DNA from: Paenibacillus peoriae KCTC 3763
Lineage (GTDB): Bacteria; Bacillota; Bacilli; Paenibacillales; Paenibacillaceae
Reading direction: 5' to 3'
Assembly: GCF_000236805.1 (NCBI RefSeq)
Contig: NZ_AGFX01000038.1
Location: forward strand, 124,001 to 188,000
Length of the DNA stretch: 64,000 nt
Part shown: positions 54,364 to 61,471 of the stretch, one piece after another
Position numbering within the stretch: the stretch's first letter is position 1
Layout of the letters: every line of letters starts with the position of its first letter
Made by a program: the position numbers and the translations under genes
Notes under the pieces: model-generated
Database searches by the model: none
What the model was told of the DNA's origin: nothing
What the model saw: only the letters and a program-made list of their open reading frames with translations

Positions 54364-55023
54364 TTATGATTCCTTATGGTTTATTTTCTCTTTGATTGCA
54401 GCCAGTTCATCTTCAGCGTTCGTACTCTTCTCATATTGCGCAAATAAGTTATCCAGGTTGTCCTTTGTTTCTGCCCGAAGCTCGGCTAAAGCCATTGCTT
54501 CATCATACGCCCTGTTCACCTTCTCTTCCATCGCTTCAAAAACAGAATCCTGGCTGCTCATGGAGTTCAAGGCTTGCTGTGCTTTGGCAACCGCCATTTT
54601 CCCTTTAAGCTCGGCACGCCGTGCTTCCAGTTGCCCCATATCGGACACCAGCTTATCCTGCATTTGTTTCATGCCTGCGGCGTTTGCCGAAGCTAAGTCA
54701 TAGGAGGCTTGTAATTGTTCCAGCTTCAACGCCTGCGAACCTTTTCTCTCCAGAAACTTTCGAGCTTCCTCTTCATTTCCAGCTTCCACGGACTTACTGG
54801 CATAATGCTGGAGCTTATTAATCTCGGCTCTGCATTCATCCCATGCTCTTTTCGCCCTTCTCTCATCGGCCAGTACGGAGGCGGTTTCCGCTCTCACCTT
54901 GTCCAGATCACTGTTCAAATTCCGCATATAATCGTCAATGATCTTCTCTGGATCATCCACCTTATCCAATATGGCGTTGACATTCACCTTCATAATATCC
55001 CTAAACCTCGACAAAATTCCCAT
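54364..55023 (-). CDS. pspA: PspA/IM30-family envelope-stress protein
   Basis: The product is 219 residues, nearly all coiled coil, with the N-terminal amphipathic helix MGILSRFRDIMKVNVNAILD and the family block DDPEKIIDDYMRNLNSDLDKV. It assembles on the inner face of the membrane to protect it. ATG 55023 follows GGAGG. It heads the ydjGHI-type operon. An ECF-like promoter about 110 bp upstream supports control by a SigW-type factor. Confidence 0.92.
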   Translation of the reverse strand: MGILSRFRDIMKVNVNAILDKVDDPEKIIDDYMRNLNSDLDKVRAETASVLADERRAKRAWDECRAEINKLQHYASKSVEAGNEEEARKFLERKGSQALKLEQLQASYDLASANAAGMKQMQDKLVSDMGQLEARRAELKGKMAVAKAQQALNSMSSQDSVFEAMEEKVNRAYDEAMALAELRAETKDNLDNLFAQYEKSTNAEDELAAIKEKINHKES

Positions 55024-55133
55024 GATGACCTCCTCCAAAAGGACTACATCCCACCATATCATACATCAAATCCGGGAAAATTTGTTCTTCACAGCAATAT
55101 TCCAAAAGCTAGTCCCATCATGTAGTCTTAACA

Positions 55134-55159
55134 TCCGCAACAAGACCAAGCCTGTTTCG
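55134..55159 (-). promoter_or_regulatory. Candidate ECF sigma promoter of the pspA operon
   Basis: On the minus strand CGAAAC (55154-55159), a 16-base spacer and CGGA (55134-55137) match the SigW form TGAAAC-N16-CGTA at 8 of 10 positions with exact spacing. It lies 111 bp before the pspA start. The B. subtilis homologous operon is SigW-driven. Confidence 0.5.
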
Positions 55160-55265
55160 AGACTGGAGGGGTGTTTGACCAGACCACACTAGACTCATTG
55201 AATACATTGTTATTATTTATCCTGTTCGAGCGTTTCTTAAAATAAATGGTGGGGGGGAGATCACA

Positions 55266-56417
55266 TTGGCTATCCGCTACAGCGTCATCATTCCAACCTA
55301 TAATCGAGTCCAGCAGCTGCTGCTCACACTCGCTTCATTTGAAACGCAAACCTATCCAAAGCACCTATTCGAAGTCATTGTAGCTGATGATGGTTCTACA
55401 GACGGAACGAAAGAAATGGTCGAAGGCTTCAAAGCATCCTATCCTCTTATCTATGTGTCCCATCCGGAACAACGCGGTCGATCTGCCGTTCGAAATTTGG
55501 GACTGCGCCGTGCAAAAGGGCTATACATCATTTTCTGCGACGCTGACTTTTTGGTGTTACCTGATTTCATTAGAATCGTGAGCCGTTATCACCGCAAATA
55601 TCCCAAATCCGTGCTTTCAGGCATTCCTCACTCGTGGGACGATGCTTTTACCCATTATCACCCTGACTTTTCTCCAGAAGAAAAAGAGCATTGTCGGAGC
55701 ATACTTACACAATCAGGCTTATGGAATCCCGACTTTGAAGCAGCAAATGAAATTATTCCGATCATAACCCCGGAAGATATCCTTCATCAAACGGGTGTTT
55801 TGTCTAAACTAGTTAGTCCCACCAGAGTTCCCCCCAATATTAAAAAGCAATTCGCCACTACAGATGTAGCTCCTTGGCTGCTCCTGATTACACGTTGTGT
55901 ATCCATCAGGCGCAGCCAATTGATCCGTATTGGCGGCTTTAATGAACGATTTGTACTCTATGGACTCGAAGACTGGGACCTTGGCTACCGGCTACATCGA
56001 CTAAGGGTTCCTTTCTATTCCATCAAAGAGGTTGTCGGATATCACCAAGAACATCCAACCTACCTTAGGGGGAACGTTTTAAATACGGAAAATTTGAAAA
56101 TCATGTTTGAAACCTACGGATTCAATGATTCCTCCTTAAATCTGCTCGCCCTTGTACCCCCATCCGCGGATTTGGAAATCTACAAAAGTACACTACGAGT
56201 ATTACACAGGGGATTCCGTTCCAAGCTGACACGCTCATCATCCCTGCTGTTAAGAAGGACACTGCGTTTGGCAGCCAAGCAGTTCTTTTATCAAAAAAAT
56301 AATCCAGCTTACCAAGAATCATTGAACCTGATTAAAAGGAAAGCAGCGAACCGAAAAAGCCGAGTCGCTCACGTGCTGCGAGAAATGCTGCTGAAGTCTG
56401 AAAAGCTGGTGGAATAA
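55266..56417 (+). CDS. Family 2 glycosyltransferase
   Basis: The product is a 383-residue GT-A enzyme. N-terminal YSVIIPTYNRVQQL, ADDGSTDGT and IIFCDADFLVLPDF (the DxD-like motif) define GT2; GLEDWDLGYRLHRL fits the C-terminal acceptor region with a conserved acidic triad. A basic tail (about 320-383) could bind the membrane. The start is TTG 55266, about eight bases after GGGGGGAG. It stands alone, so sugar donor and acceptor cannot be guessed. It is divergent from the pspA operon, which suggests a cell-envelope glycan but does not prove it. Confidence 0.87.
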   Translation: MAIRYSVIIPTYNRVQQLLLTLASFETQTYPKHLFEVIVADDGSTDGTKEMVEGFKASYPLIYVSHPEQRGRSAVRNLGLRRAKGLYIIFCDADFLVLPDFIRIVSRYHRKYPKSVLSGIPHSWDDAFTHYHPDFSPEEKEHCRSILTQSGLWNPDFEAANEIIPIITPEDILHQTGVLSKLVSPTRVPPNIKKQFATTDVAPWLLLITRCVSIRRSQLIRIGGFNERFVLYGLEDWDLGYRLHRLRVPFYSIKEVVGYHQEHPTYLRGNVLNTENLKIMFETYGFNDSSLNLLALVPPSADLEIYKSTLRVLHRGFRSKLTRSSSLLLRRTLRLAAKQFFYQKNNPAYQESLNLIKRKAANRKSRVAHVLREMLLKSEKLVE

Positions 56418-56422
56418 TAGAA

Positions 56423-56479
56423 AGACTCCTCCATAAGGATGCAAGCCCAATTGGCAAGCAGCTTTATGGAGGAGGAGTC
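56423..56479 (-). terminator. Terminator between glycosyltransferase and PadR genes
   Basis: GACTCCTCCATAA pairs with TTATGGAGGAGGAGTC. The minus-strand tail CTTTCTATTATT is T-rich, so it mainly serves the PadR gene, and may also stop the convergent glycosyltransferase transcript. Confidence 0.6.
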
Positions 56480-56485
56480 GAGGCT

Positions 56486-57043
56486 CTAAGAACTCAATAC
56501 TTTAATGCTTTCATCACACCAGCTAATTAAACTGCTAAACTGACTTTTACCATAGCTCATTGTGATCATCCAATACTTATGATTATGGTCTTTATGCTCT
56601 ACATTGATAAGCCAACGTTCAAGCTCTTCAAAAATATGCAAGCTTTCCATTAGCTTTTCTTTATATTCCTGTATGTGCCTTATAATCGTTTCAGGCGAAG
56701 AATTGCCGCCAAAAAACACCCTCAACAGCAGCTCATTTTTTTTAAGCATCACCATATGCTCCATAGGCTGGGAAAGCCAGTCTGATAGCGTCTGCCTTCC
56801 CTGATCGGTAATGCTGTAGAGTTTCTTGTCAGGCTTTCCTTGCTGGCGAATGACCTCGACTGCAATGTCTTTTCGATCCAGTAGTTCTGCCAGGCTGGGA
56901 TAGATCTGGCCATAGTTCTCATTCCAAAAATAGCTAGTACTTTGCTCCATATGTTGCTTTATATCATAACCGGTATGAGGACCCAGACTCAGAATGCCTA
57001 ATACCGCAAACATTGTATTGGTTTTCCCTGACTGTCTCGCCAT
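56486..57043 (-). CDS. PadR-family transcription regulator
   Basis: The product is a 185-residue winged-helix repressor: LGILSLGPHTGYDIKQHMEQST at the N-terminus, the wing RQQGKPDKKLYSITDQGRQTLSDWLS, and a C-terminal dimer helix domain (about 90-185). The gene is divergent from a tautomerase-like gene, across a 285-bp AT-rich gap holding a strong promoter and long TATATA-type palindromes, a usual place for PadR autoregulation. The inducer is unknown. Confidence 0.88.
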   Translation of the reverse strand: MARQSGKTNTMFAVLGILSLGPHTGYDIKQHMEQSTSYFWNENYGQIYPSLAELLDRKDIAVEVIRQQGKPDKKLYSITDQGRQTLSDWLSQPMEHMVMLKKNELLLRVFFGGNSSPETIIRHIQEYKEKLMESLHIFEELERWLINVEHKDHNHKYWMITMSYGKSQFSSLISWCDESIKVLSS

Positions 57044-57187
57044 TATATATTATGCCTCCTAGTACCTCTAGCAAATCTCCGTATTATGTCATGCTTTCAT
57101 TAGATTAGACATAATTATAGCCCATTTGAACCAGCTTCACACCCAATCTATATATTATAAAAATATATATTATTATAATAATTAATG

Positions 57188-57216
57188 TTGACAGGGGTTT
57201 TACGCCGTTTTATATT
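57188..57216 (+). promoter_or_regulatory. Near-consensus SigA promoter of the tautomerase-like gene
   Basis: TTGACA (57188-57193), a 17-base spacer and TATATT (57211-57216). Direct repeats ATATCAA follow at about 57221-57240, and AT-rich palindromes lie just upstream; both are candidate PadR sites. Confidence 0.75.
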
Positions 57217-57328
57217 AACGATATCAACAAAATATCAATGAGCTTGCCGAGATGAAGCCTTGGGTACATATATCATAAAGAATTCAAAGGCATTGCTTGG
57301 TTAAACCTCAATAAGGAGATCTCAGACC

Positions 57329-57814
57329 ATGACCATAATCAATGTCAACTATCCAGCAGGCCGTATAACACTTGAACAGCGTCGGCTTTTGGCAGAGGGT
57401 TTGACGGATGCAGTTCTCGTTCCAGAAGTAGGTCAATATTGTCCGCCAGCAAGAGATGGGTTCCAGGTCCATTTCACCGAACATCCAACAGATTACATGG
57501 CAATTGGCGGGCAATTGCTGTCGGATCAGCCTGAACGTGATGTAATTACTGTCAATGTTCTGGTGATGGATGGTCACTGGCCTAACGACATCCGCAAAGA
57601 AGTGCTTGAGAATATTCTTGGCAGTTTGACTAAAGTATTGGGAGTACCGGAACCATCCCCGACTTGGTGGGTATCTTTTCAGGTCATTGAAGAAGGCAGT
57701 TGGGGTTCCCGCGGCAGTGTGCTCTCCATTCTGGACTTGCTGGATTCAGGGGTCTTTACTGAGGAGAAAATTAAGGTTATCAAGCAATATGTCCAAACGA
57801 AAAAACACCCCTAA
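57329..57814 (+). CDS. Tautomerase-superfamily protein lacking Pro1
   Basis: The product has 161 residues: a beta-alpha-beta start (INVNYPAGRITLEQRRLLAEGL) and a second similar unit (VITVNVLVMDGHWPNDIRKEVLENI), as in two-unit tautomerase proteins. The catalytic N-terminal proline is absent: residue 2 is Thr (ACC), where relatives have Pro (CCC). ATG 57329 is well placed behind AAGGAG and a different start is unlikely. The gene has a strong promoter and sits beside a PadR repressor and aromatic-compound detoxification genes. It may have another activity or bind a ligand only. Confidence 0.72.
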   Translation: MTIINVNYPAGRITLEQRRLLAEGLTDAVLVPEVGQYCPPARDGFQVHFTEHPTDYMAIGGQLLSDQPERDVITVNVLVMDGHWPNDIRKEVLENILGSLTKVLGVPEPSPTWWVSFQVIEEGSWGSRGSVLSILDLLDSGVFTEEKIKVIKQYVQTKKHP

Positions 57815-57830
57815 GGGTGTTCTTCATTTT
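57803..57830. terminator. Terminator of the tautomerase-like gene
   Basis: AACACCC/GGGTGTT stem with a CTA loop, then TCTTCATTTT. It overlaps the 3' end of the convergent dioxygenase gene, whose minus-strand side ends in a T-run as well. Confidence 0.7.
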
Positions 57831-58768
57831 CCTGTTAATGCTCTCACTTCAATAGGAAGCAAGTTCGCCTCGATTTGAGCCCGCTCTGGTTCATACCACT
57901 CTGGCAGCATTAATTTCTGCCCCAAAGCTTCAGCAGGTTCATCGTTGGCAAATCCCGGTGGATCTGTAGCAATTTCAAAGAGTATACCGCCCGCTTCTCT
58001 GAAATATATGGCATTAAAATATTGGCGGTCTATGATTGGAGTCGCTTGATATCCATAATTCTGGACTGTGTTTCTCCAGTCTTCATGTTGTTCGAAATCT
58101 TTTGCACGCCATGCAATGTGATGTACCGTGCCTGCTCCACCAAAGCCTAAACCCATTTTCGCGAGCGGAACATCCACTATGTTACCGATTTCTCCTACGG
58201 ACTGATAACGGGCATATTCGGCGTTTTCATCGATTTTCGTAAACCCGAGTATGCTTTCCAATGCATCCATCGTTTTCTGTGGGTTGACGCTAAATAGTAC
58301 AGCACCCCCAAATCCCTTAATTGCTTTATCGGCCGAAATACCACTATAAGACCAAGTACTGTTCGCTCCCGCTTCACGTTCGACAAGCTCAAGACGTAGA
58401 CCCTCATTATCCTCGAATTGAAGATATTGTTCAGAAAAACGGCTCGTTTTCGTAACTTGAATATCAAAGCTTTCCAAACGATGCTGCCAAAAATCAAGTG
58501 AACCTGGCGGTACTACATACGAGGTAATGCCCACCTGGCCACCTCCGATTCGCCCTTTGGGGGTTCCTGGTGCAGGAAAAAATGTAATGATGGTTCCAGG
58601 GCTTCCTGCCTCGTTACCAAAGTACAAGTGGTAAACCTCAGGAGCATCGAAGTTGACTGTTTTTTTCAATAACCGAAGTCCAAGGATGCTGGCATAGAAG
58701 TCGACATTTTCCTGCGGATTACCGGCAAAAGCTGTAATATGATGGATACCTGTAGTTTGAAGTGACAT
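57824..58768 (-). CDS. mhqO: Ring-cleaving dioxygenase, MhqO-like
   Basis: The product is a 314-residue VOC-fold enzyme with two glyoxalase-like halves: GIHHITAFAGNPQENVDFYASILG at the start and VHHIAWRAKDFEQHEDW in the middle, whose His residues with a late Glu (GILFEIATDPPGF) bind the metal. It resembles MhqO/MhqA of B. subtilis, which degrade methylhydroquinone-type compounds. The frame can extend to 58834, but AAAGGAGG precedes ATG 58768. A DoxX gene lies upstream on the same strand, as in mhq operons. Confidence 0.88.
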   Translation of the reverse strand: MSLQTTGIHHITAFAGNPQENVDFYASILGLRLLKKTVNFDAPEVYHLYFGNEAGSPGTIITFFPAPGTPKGRIGGGQVGITSYVVPPGSLDFWQHRLESFDIQVTKTSRFSEQYLQFEDNEGLRLELVEREAGANSTWSYSGISADKAIKGFGGAVLFSVNPQKTMDALESILGFTKIDENAEYARYQSVGEIGNIVDVPLAKMGLGFGGAGTVHHIAWRAKDFEQHEDWRNTVQNYGYQATPIIDRQYFNAIYFREAGGILFEIATDPPGFANDEPAEALGQKLMLPEWYEPERAQIEANLLPIEVRALTGK

Positions 58769-58841
58769 ATAAAACCCTCCTTTAATTGTAGAAACCTTTG
58801 TTTTTCGTCGTTGGTCATTTTGAATAGCCTGCATTCACGCT

Positions 58842-59240
58842 TTATTTAAGTATTGCATCGATGGAATATGAGCCTGCCCCTGTCAACGCAATACCGATTA
58901 CGATGGCAATAAGAACTAGCGGATATTCATAGCCGTTAGCTGTTGCCCAGATTCCATTTGGTCCATGTACTTTGAAAATCGCTCCGAGCATAGTTGCCGT
59001 AATGAAGAGTGCAGCCAGCGGAGTGAGCAGTCCTAAAGCAAATAGAGCTCCTCCCAGCAATTCCATCAACCCGGCTGACACTGCCATGAATACTCCGGGC
59101 TTAATTCCGATTGATTCCATCCAACCGCCAGTACCTTTTGGACCATAGCCGCCAAACCAGCCAAAAAGTTTCTGAGCTCCGTGCCCTACCAATAACAATC
59201 CAACCACCAAACGTACCAGTAACAATCCACTTGCCAACAT
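58842..59240 (-). CDS. mhqP: DoxX-family membrane protein, MhqP-like
   Basis: The product has 132 residues and four helices. Family phrases are LLLVRLVVGLLLVGHGAQKLFGWFGGYG and IFKVHGPNGIWATANGYEYP. MhqP-type proteins belong to quinone-stress operons. ATG 59240 is placed eight bases after GGAGGATG; a longer frame to 59255 is less likely. Upstream, 59271-59289 (minus strand TATCTTTAATTAAGCAATC) looks like half an MhqR-type box. It pairs with the dioxygenase downstream. Confidence 0.87.
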   Translation of the reverse strand: MLASGLLLVRLVVGLLLVGHGAQKLFGWFGGYGPKGTGGWMESIGIKPGVFMAVSAGLMELLGGALFALGLLTPLAALFITATMLGAIFKVHGPNGIWATANGYEYPLVLIAIVIGIALTGAGSYSIDAILK

Positions 59241-59306
59241 AAAATCATCCTCCAATTATATTTGTTTTAAGATTGCTTAATTAAAGATATTAGACAAAAA
59301 TTAAAT

Positions 59307-59534
59307 TCATTCTTTAACTAATTGTGCCTGCTCTCTTCTTAGTTTTTGAGGAGTAACATCATCTCCATTTGGATCATAGATCGTAGCATTCAAGAGAATG
59401 CTTTTTACAGAACCCCGAAAAATTTGAAGGTATTCTTTGCGAAGATCGGTTTGTTCAGTCTTTTCAATTTCAGTTAATCCGACTTCGTTTGCTTTTTTGG
59501 CAAGCTGATTAATTCTTTCTAAAATTGCAATCAT
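59307..59534 (-). CDS. DUF896/YnzC-family small protein
   Basis: The product is a 75-residue soluble two-helix protein with the family blocks INQLAKKANEVGLTEIEKTEQTDLRKEYLQIFRGS and VTPQKLRREQ. Function is not known; homologues in Firmicutes are SOS- or stress-linked. The ATG follows GGAGG. It is the first gene after a strong operator-covered promoter, so it seems to be part of the quinone-stress transcript with the DoxX and dioxygenase genes. Confidence 0.9.
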   Translation of the reverse strand: MIAILERINQLAKKANEVGLTEIEKTEQTDLRKEYLQIFRGSVKSILLNATIYDPNGDDVTPQKLRREQAQLVKE

Positions 59535-59585
59535 GTGTATACCTCCAAATTCAAAGTTTTTGATTGGTTATATCTTTAATTTATT

Positions 59586-59626
59586 TATCTTGATATAAAG
59601 ATATCATTTATTTCTTTCCGTGTCAA
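59586..59626 (-). promoter_or_regulatory. SigA promoter overlapped by an MhqR-like palindrome
   Basis: Minus strand: TTGACA (59621-59626), a 17-base spacer and TATCTT (59598-59603). The -10 box is the first half of the palindrome TATCTTTATATCAAGATA (59586-59603), close to the MhqR operator form TATCTCGA-N2-TCGAGATA in its TATCT...AGATA ends. A repressor here would block the DUF896/DoxX/dioxygenase transcript. No MhqR gene is in the window. Confidence 0.65.
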
Positions 59627-59801
59627 TACTTTTTCAAAAAAAGATCGACCTTGGATTGCTTCACACAACATTATGAGAATCTTTAAACATTTCTGTTGGA
59701 AAAAGGTGTAATATTATTAGTGACAACTCGCAAAAGTAGGCAGAAGTTACAATTCATGTTTTTTCTTACGAACTACTAACCGAAAGAAAGGGGTATGCAA
59801 C

Positions 59802-60665
59802 ATGACAAACCAGTTACAAACAAAAGTATTTATTAGTAGCGATCAACATGATGGGTTCGGTGTAAGCTCGACTATTATATATGGTCCTACTGAAGCGTTA
59901 CTCTTCGATGCTCAATTTAGCCGTTCTAATGCACTTCGTTTAGTGGCTGAGATTCTTGAAACAGGTCGTGAACTAAAACAAATCTTTATCAGTCATTTTC
60001 ACCCAGATCATTATCTAGGATTGGGTGTAATAAAAGAAGCCTTTCCAGACGCACGCGTAATGGCATACAAAGAAGTAGCTGAAGAAGCTAATGAGGCTTT
60101 CAGCTTCAAAATCGATTACTGGGGAACTGAGGTCCTAGGTCATAACGGCTCTAAAACAGTGGTAAATATTGAACGCATAGAAGAACCGCATCTCACAGTT
60201 GATGGTGAACAAATAGACATCCTGGGATTAATGCGAGGCGACGCTGAACATGAAGCCATTTTGTGGATTCCATCCATTAAAACTCTAGTCGCTGGTGATC
60301 TGGTTTTCTCCGATGCACATCTTTGGGTAGCTGATGCTCGATTCCCGGAGGATCGACAAGCATGGCTTGATAACCTCGACACATTAGAAGCATTGAAGCC
60401 AGAAGTCATTATCCCTGGACATGCTCCAAATGACAGACCTTACAATCCGGATGGTATCAAATTTACACGATGTTATTTAAAAGATTTTATGCATCATCTC
60501 GTAGAATCAACAGATTCTGCCGACCTAATAGCAAGAATGGAACAACTTTATCCAAACCTGGTAGTGCATATTTGTTTGGAATTGAGTGCCAGAATTTTAA
60601 AAGATAAATACCGTTGGGAAGGCGACTGGCCTCATTCACTTCGCGACACAGATGCTGTAATCTGA
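59802..60665 (+). CDS. MBL-fold metallo-hydrolase
   Basis: The product has 287 residues. The two-metal motif is SHFHPDHYLG, with further ligands in DAEHEAILW, VAGDLVFSDAHLW and PGHAP. It resembles the hydrolases often found with quinone or aldehyde stress genes, but the substrate is not known. The start ATG 59802 follows GAAAGGGG. It is divergent from the DUF896 gene across 267 bp that include the MhqR-like operator. Confidence 0.88.
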   Translation: MTNQLQTKVFISSDQHDGFGVSSTIIYGPTEALLFDAQFSRSNALRLVAEILETGRELKQIFISHFHPDHYLGLGVIKEAFPDARVMAYKEVAEEANEAFSFKIDYWGTEVLGHNGSKTVVNIERIEEPHLTVDGEQIDILGLMRGDAEHEAILWIPSIKTLVAGDLVFSDAHLWVADARFPEDRQAWLDNLDTLEALKPEVIIPGHAPNDRPYNPDGIKFTRCYLKDFMHHLVESTDSADLIARMEQLYPNLVVHICLELSARILKDKYRWEGDWPHSLRDTDAVI

Positions 60666-60869
60666 AATATCGACTCTCCATCAAACAACTTGTTCGTTTT
60701 GGTTGGGAGCAGGCCTTATCGTGTTTGTTTCCTGTCGTTATTTTCACCTCTTTGGCTCTTACTCAAAACCCCAATCGATTTTTATTTTTCAATTAAATTT
60801 TATATATTCAGCGAAATAGGGAAGCATAATATTAGAAAAATGCAGGATGTCAAAACATAGGAGGAAATC

Positions 60870-61265
60870 ATGGGCCGATTAGTTCATTTCGAAATTCATG
60901 TAGATGACATAGAGCGTGCCAAGAAGTTCTATGGCGAGGTATTCGGATGGACATTTGAGGATTGGAGTGACTATGCTGGAACGCCTTATTTTGGAGCTAT
61001 GACAGGCGATGCAAATGAACCCGGAATCAACGGGGCTTTGATGCAACGTCAAGGCGCTTCCCCCCAACCTGGTCAGGCTATGAATGGTTATGCATGCACT
61101 ATGGGAGTGGAAGATTACGATTCTACTGAAACTAAAATTCTTAATCTTGGAGGCAAAATTGCACTGCCAAAGCATGCACTGCCCGGAATGGCGTGGCAAG
61201 GGTATTACATTGACACAGAAGGAAATATTTTTGGTATTCATCAGCCGGATAAGCATGCAAAATAG
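60870..61265 (+). CDS. VOC-family protein (glyoxalase/bleomycin-resistance fold)
   Basis: The product is a 131-residue single-unit VOC protein: LVHFEIHVDDIERAKKFYGEVFGWTFEDW at the N-terminus and YYIDTEGNIFGIHQPD at the C-terminus, carrying the usual metal-site residues (His7 and the late Glu/His). ATG 60870 follows AGGAGG. Substrate is unknown; small VOC proteins often handle reactive carbonyl or aromatic compounds, which suits its neighbours. The 204-bp gap before it holds nothing I can call. Confidence 0.85.
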   Translation: MGRLVHFEIHVDDIERAKKFYGEVFGWTFEDWSDYAGTPYFGAMTGDANEPGINGALMQRQGASPQPGQAMNGYACTMGVEDYDSTETKILNLGGKIALPKHALPGMAWQGYYIDTEGNIFGIHQPDKHAK

Positions 61266-61285
61266 AGTTATACAATCGCATAGAC

Positions 61286-61315
61286 AAAAGCCTGACCTCA
61301 CACGGTCGGACTTTT
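61286..61315 (+). terminator. Terminator of the VOC gene
   Basis: AAAAGCCTGACC pairs with GGTCGGACTTTT (two mismatches), 20 bp after the stop. Confidence 0.7.
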
Positions 61316-61395
61316 ATACGTTCGTTCAAGAAGCGATAGAGCAGCCTGTCGGTAAACATGTGCAAATCAATTCACATGCAAACAAAGCTAAATAA

Positions 61396-61426
61396 ACCAG
61401 TCGCCGGTTCAATTCCGGCAACTGGT
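61396..61426. other. T-arm-like hairpin (tRNA-like remnant?)
   Basis: GCCGG-TTCAATT-CCGGC is a perfect 5-bp stem and 7-base loop of tRNA T-arm form (GGTTCAATTCC fits box B). It is flanked by ACCAGT and ACTGGT, which also pair. There is no anticodon arm and no CCA. It may be a trace of a tRNA 3' end, such as an old attachment site, or just a stable hairpin. Confidence 0.3.
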
Positions 61427-61471
61427 CACTTAAACTTGAATTGTGTTTTGATCTCTGTCTTATCAGATAAT

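Noticed and set aside
57120-57185. AT-rich TATATA block as an origin or plasmid element
   Set aside because: It lies between divergent PadR and tautomerase-like genes and is better explained as promoter and operator DNA.
61370-61430. A full tRNA gene at the T-arm-like hairpin
   Set aside because: No D-arm, anticodon arm or acceptor 5' strand was found upstream, and no CCA end.
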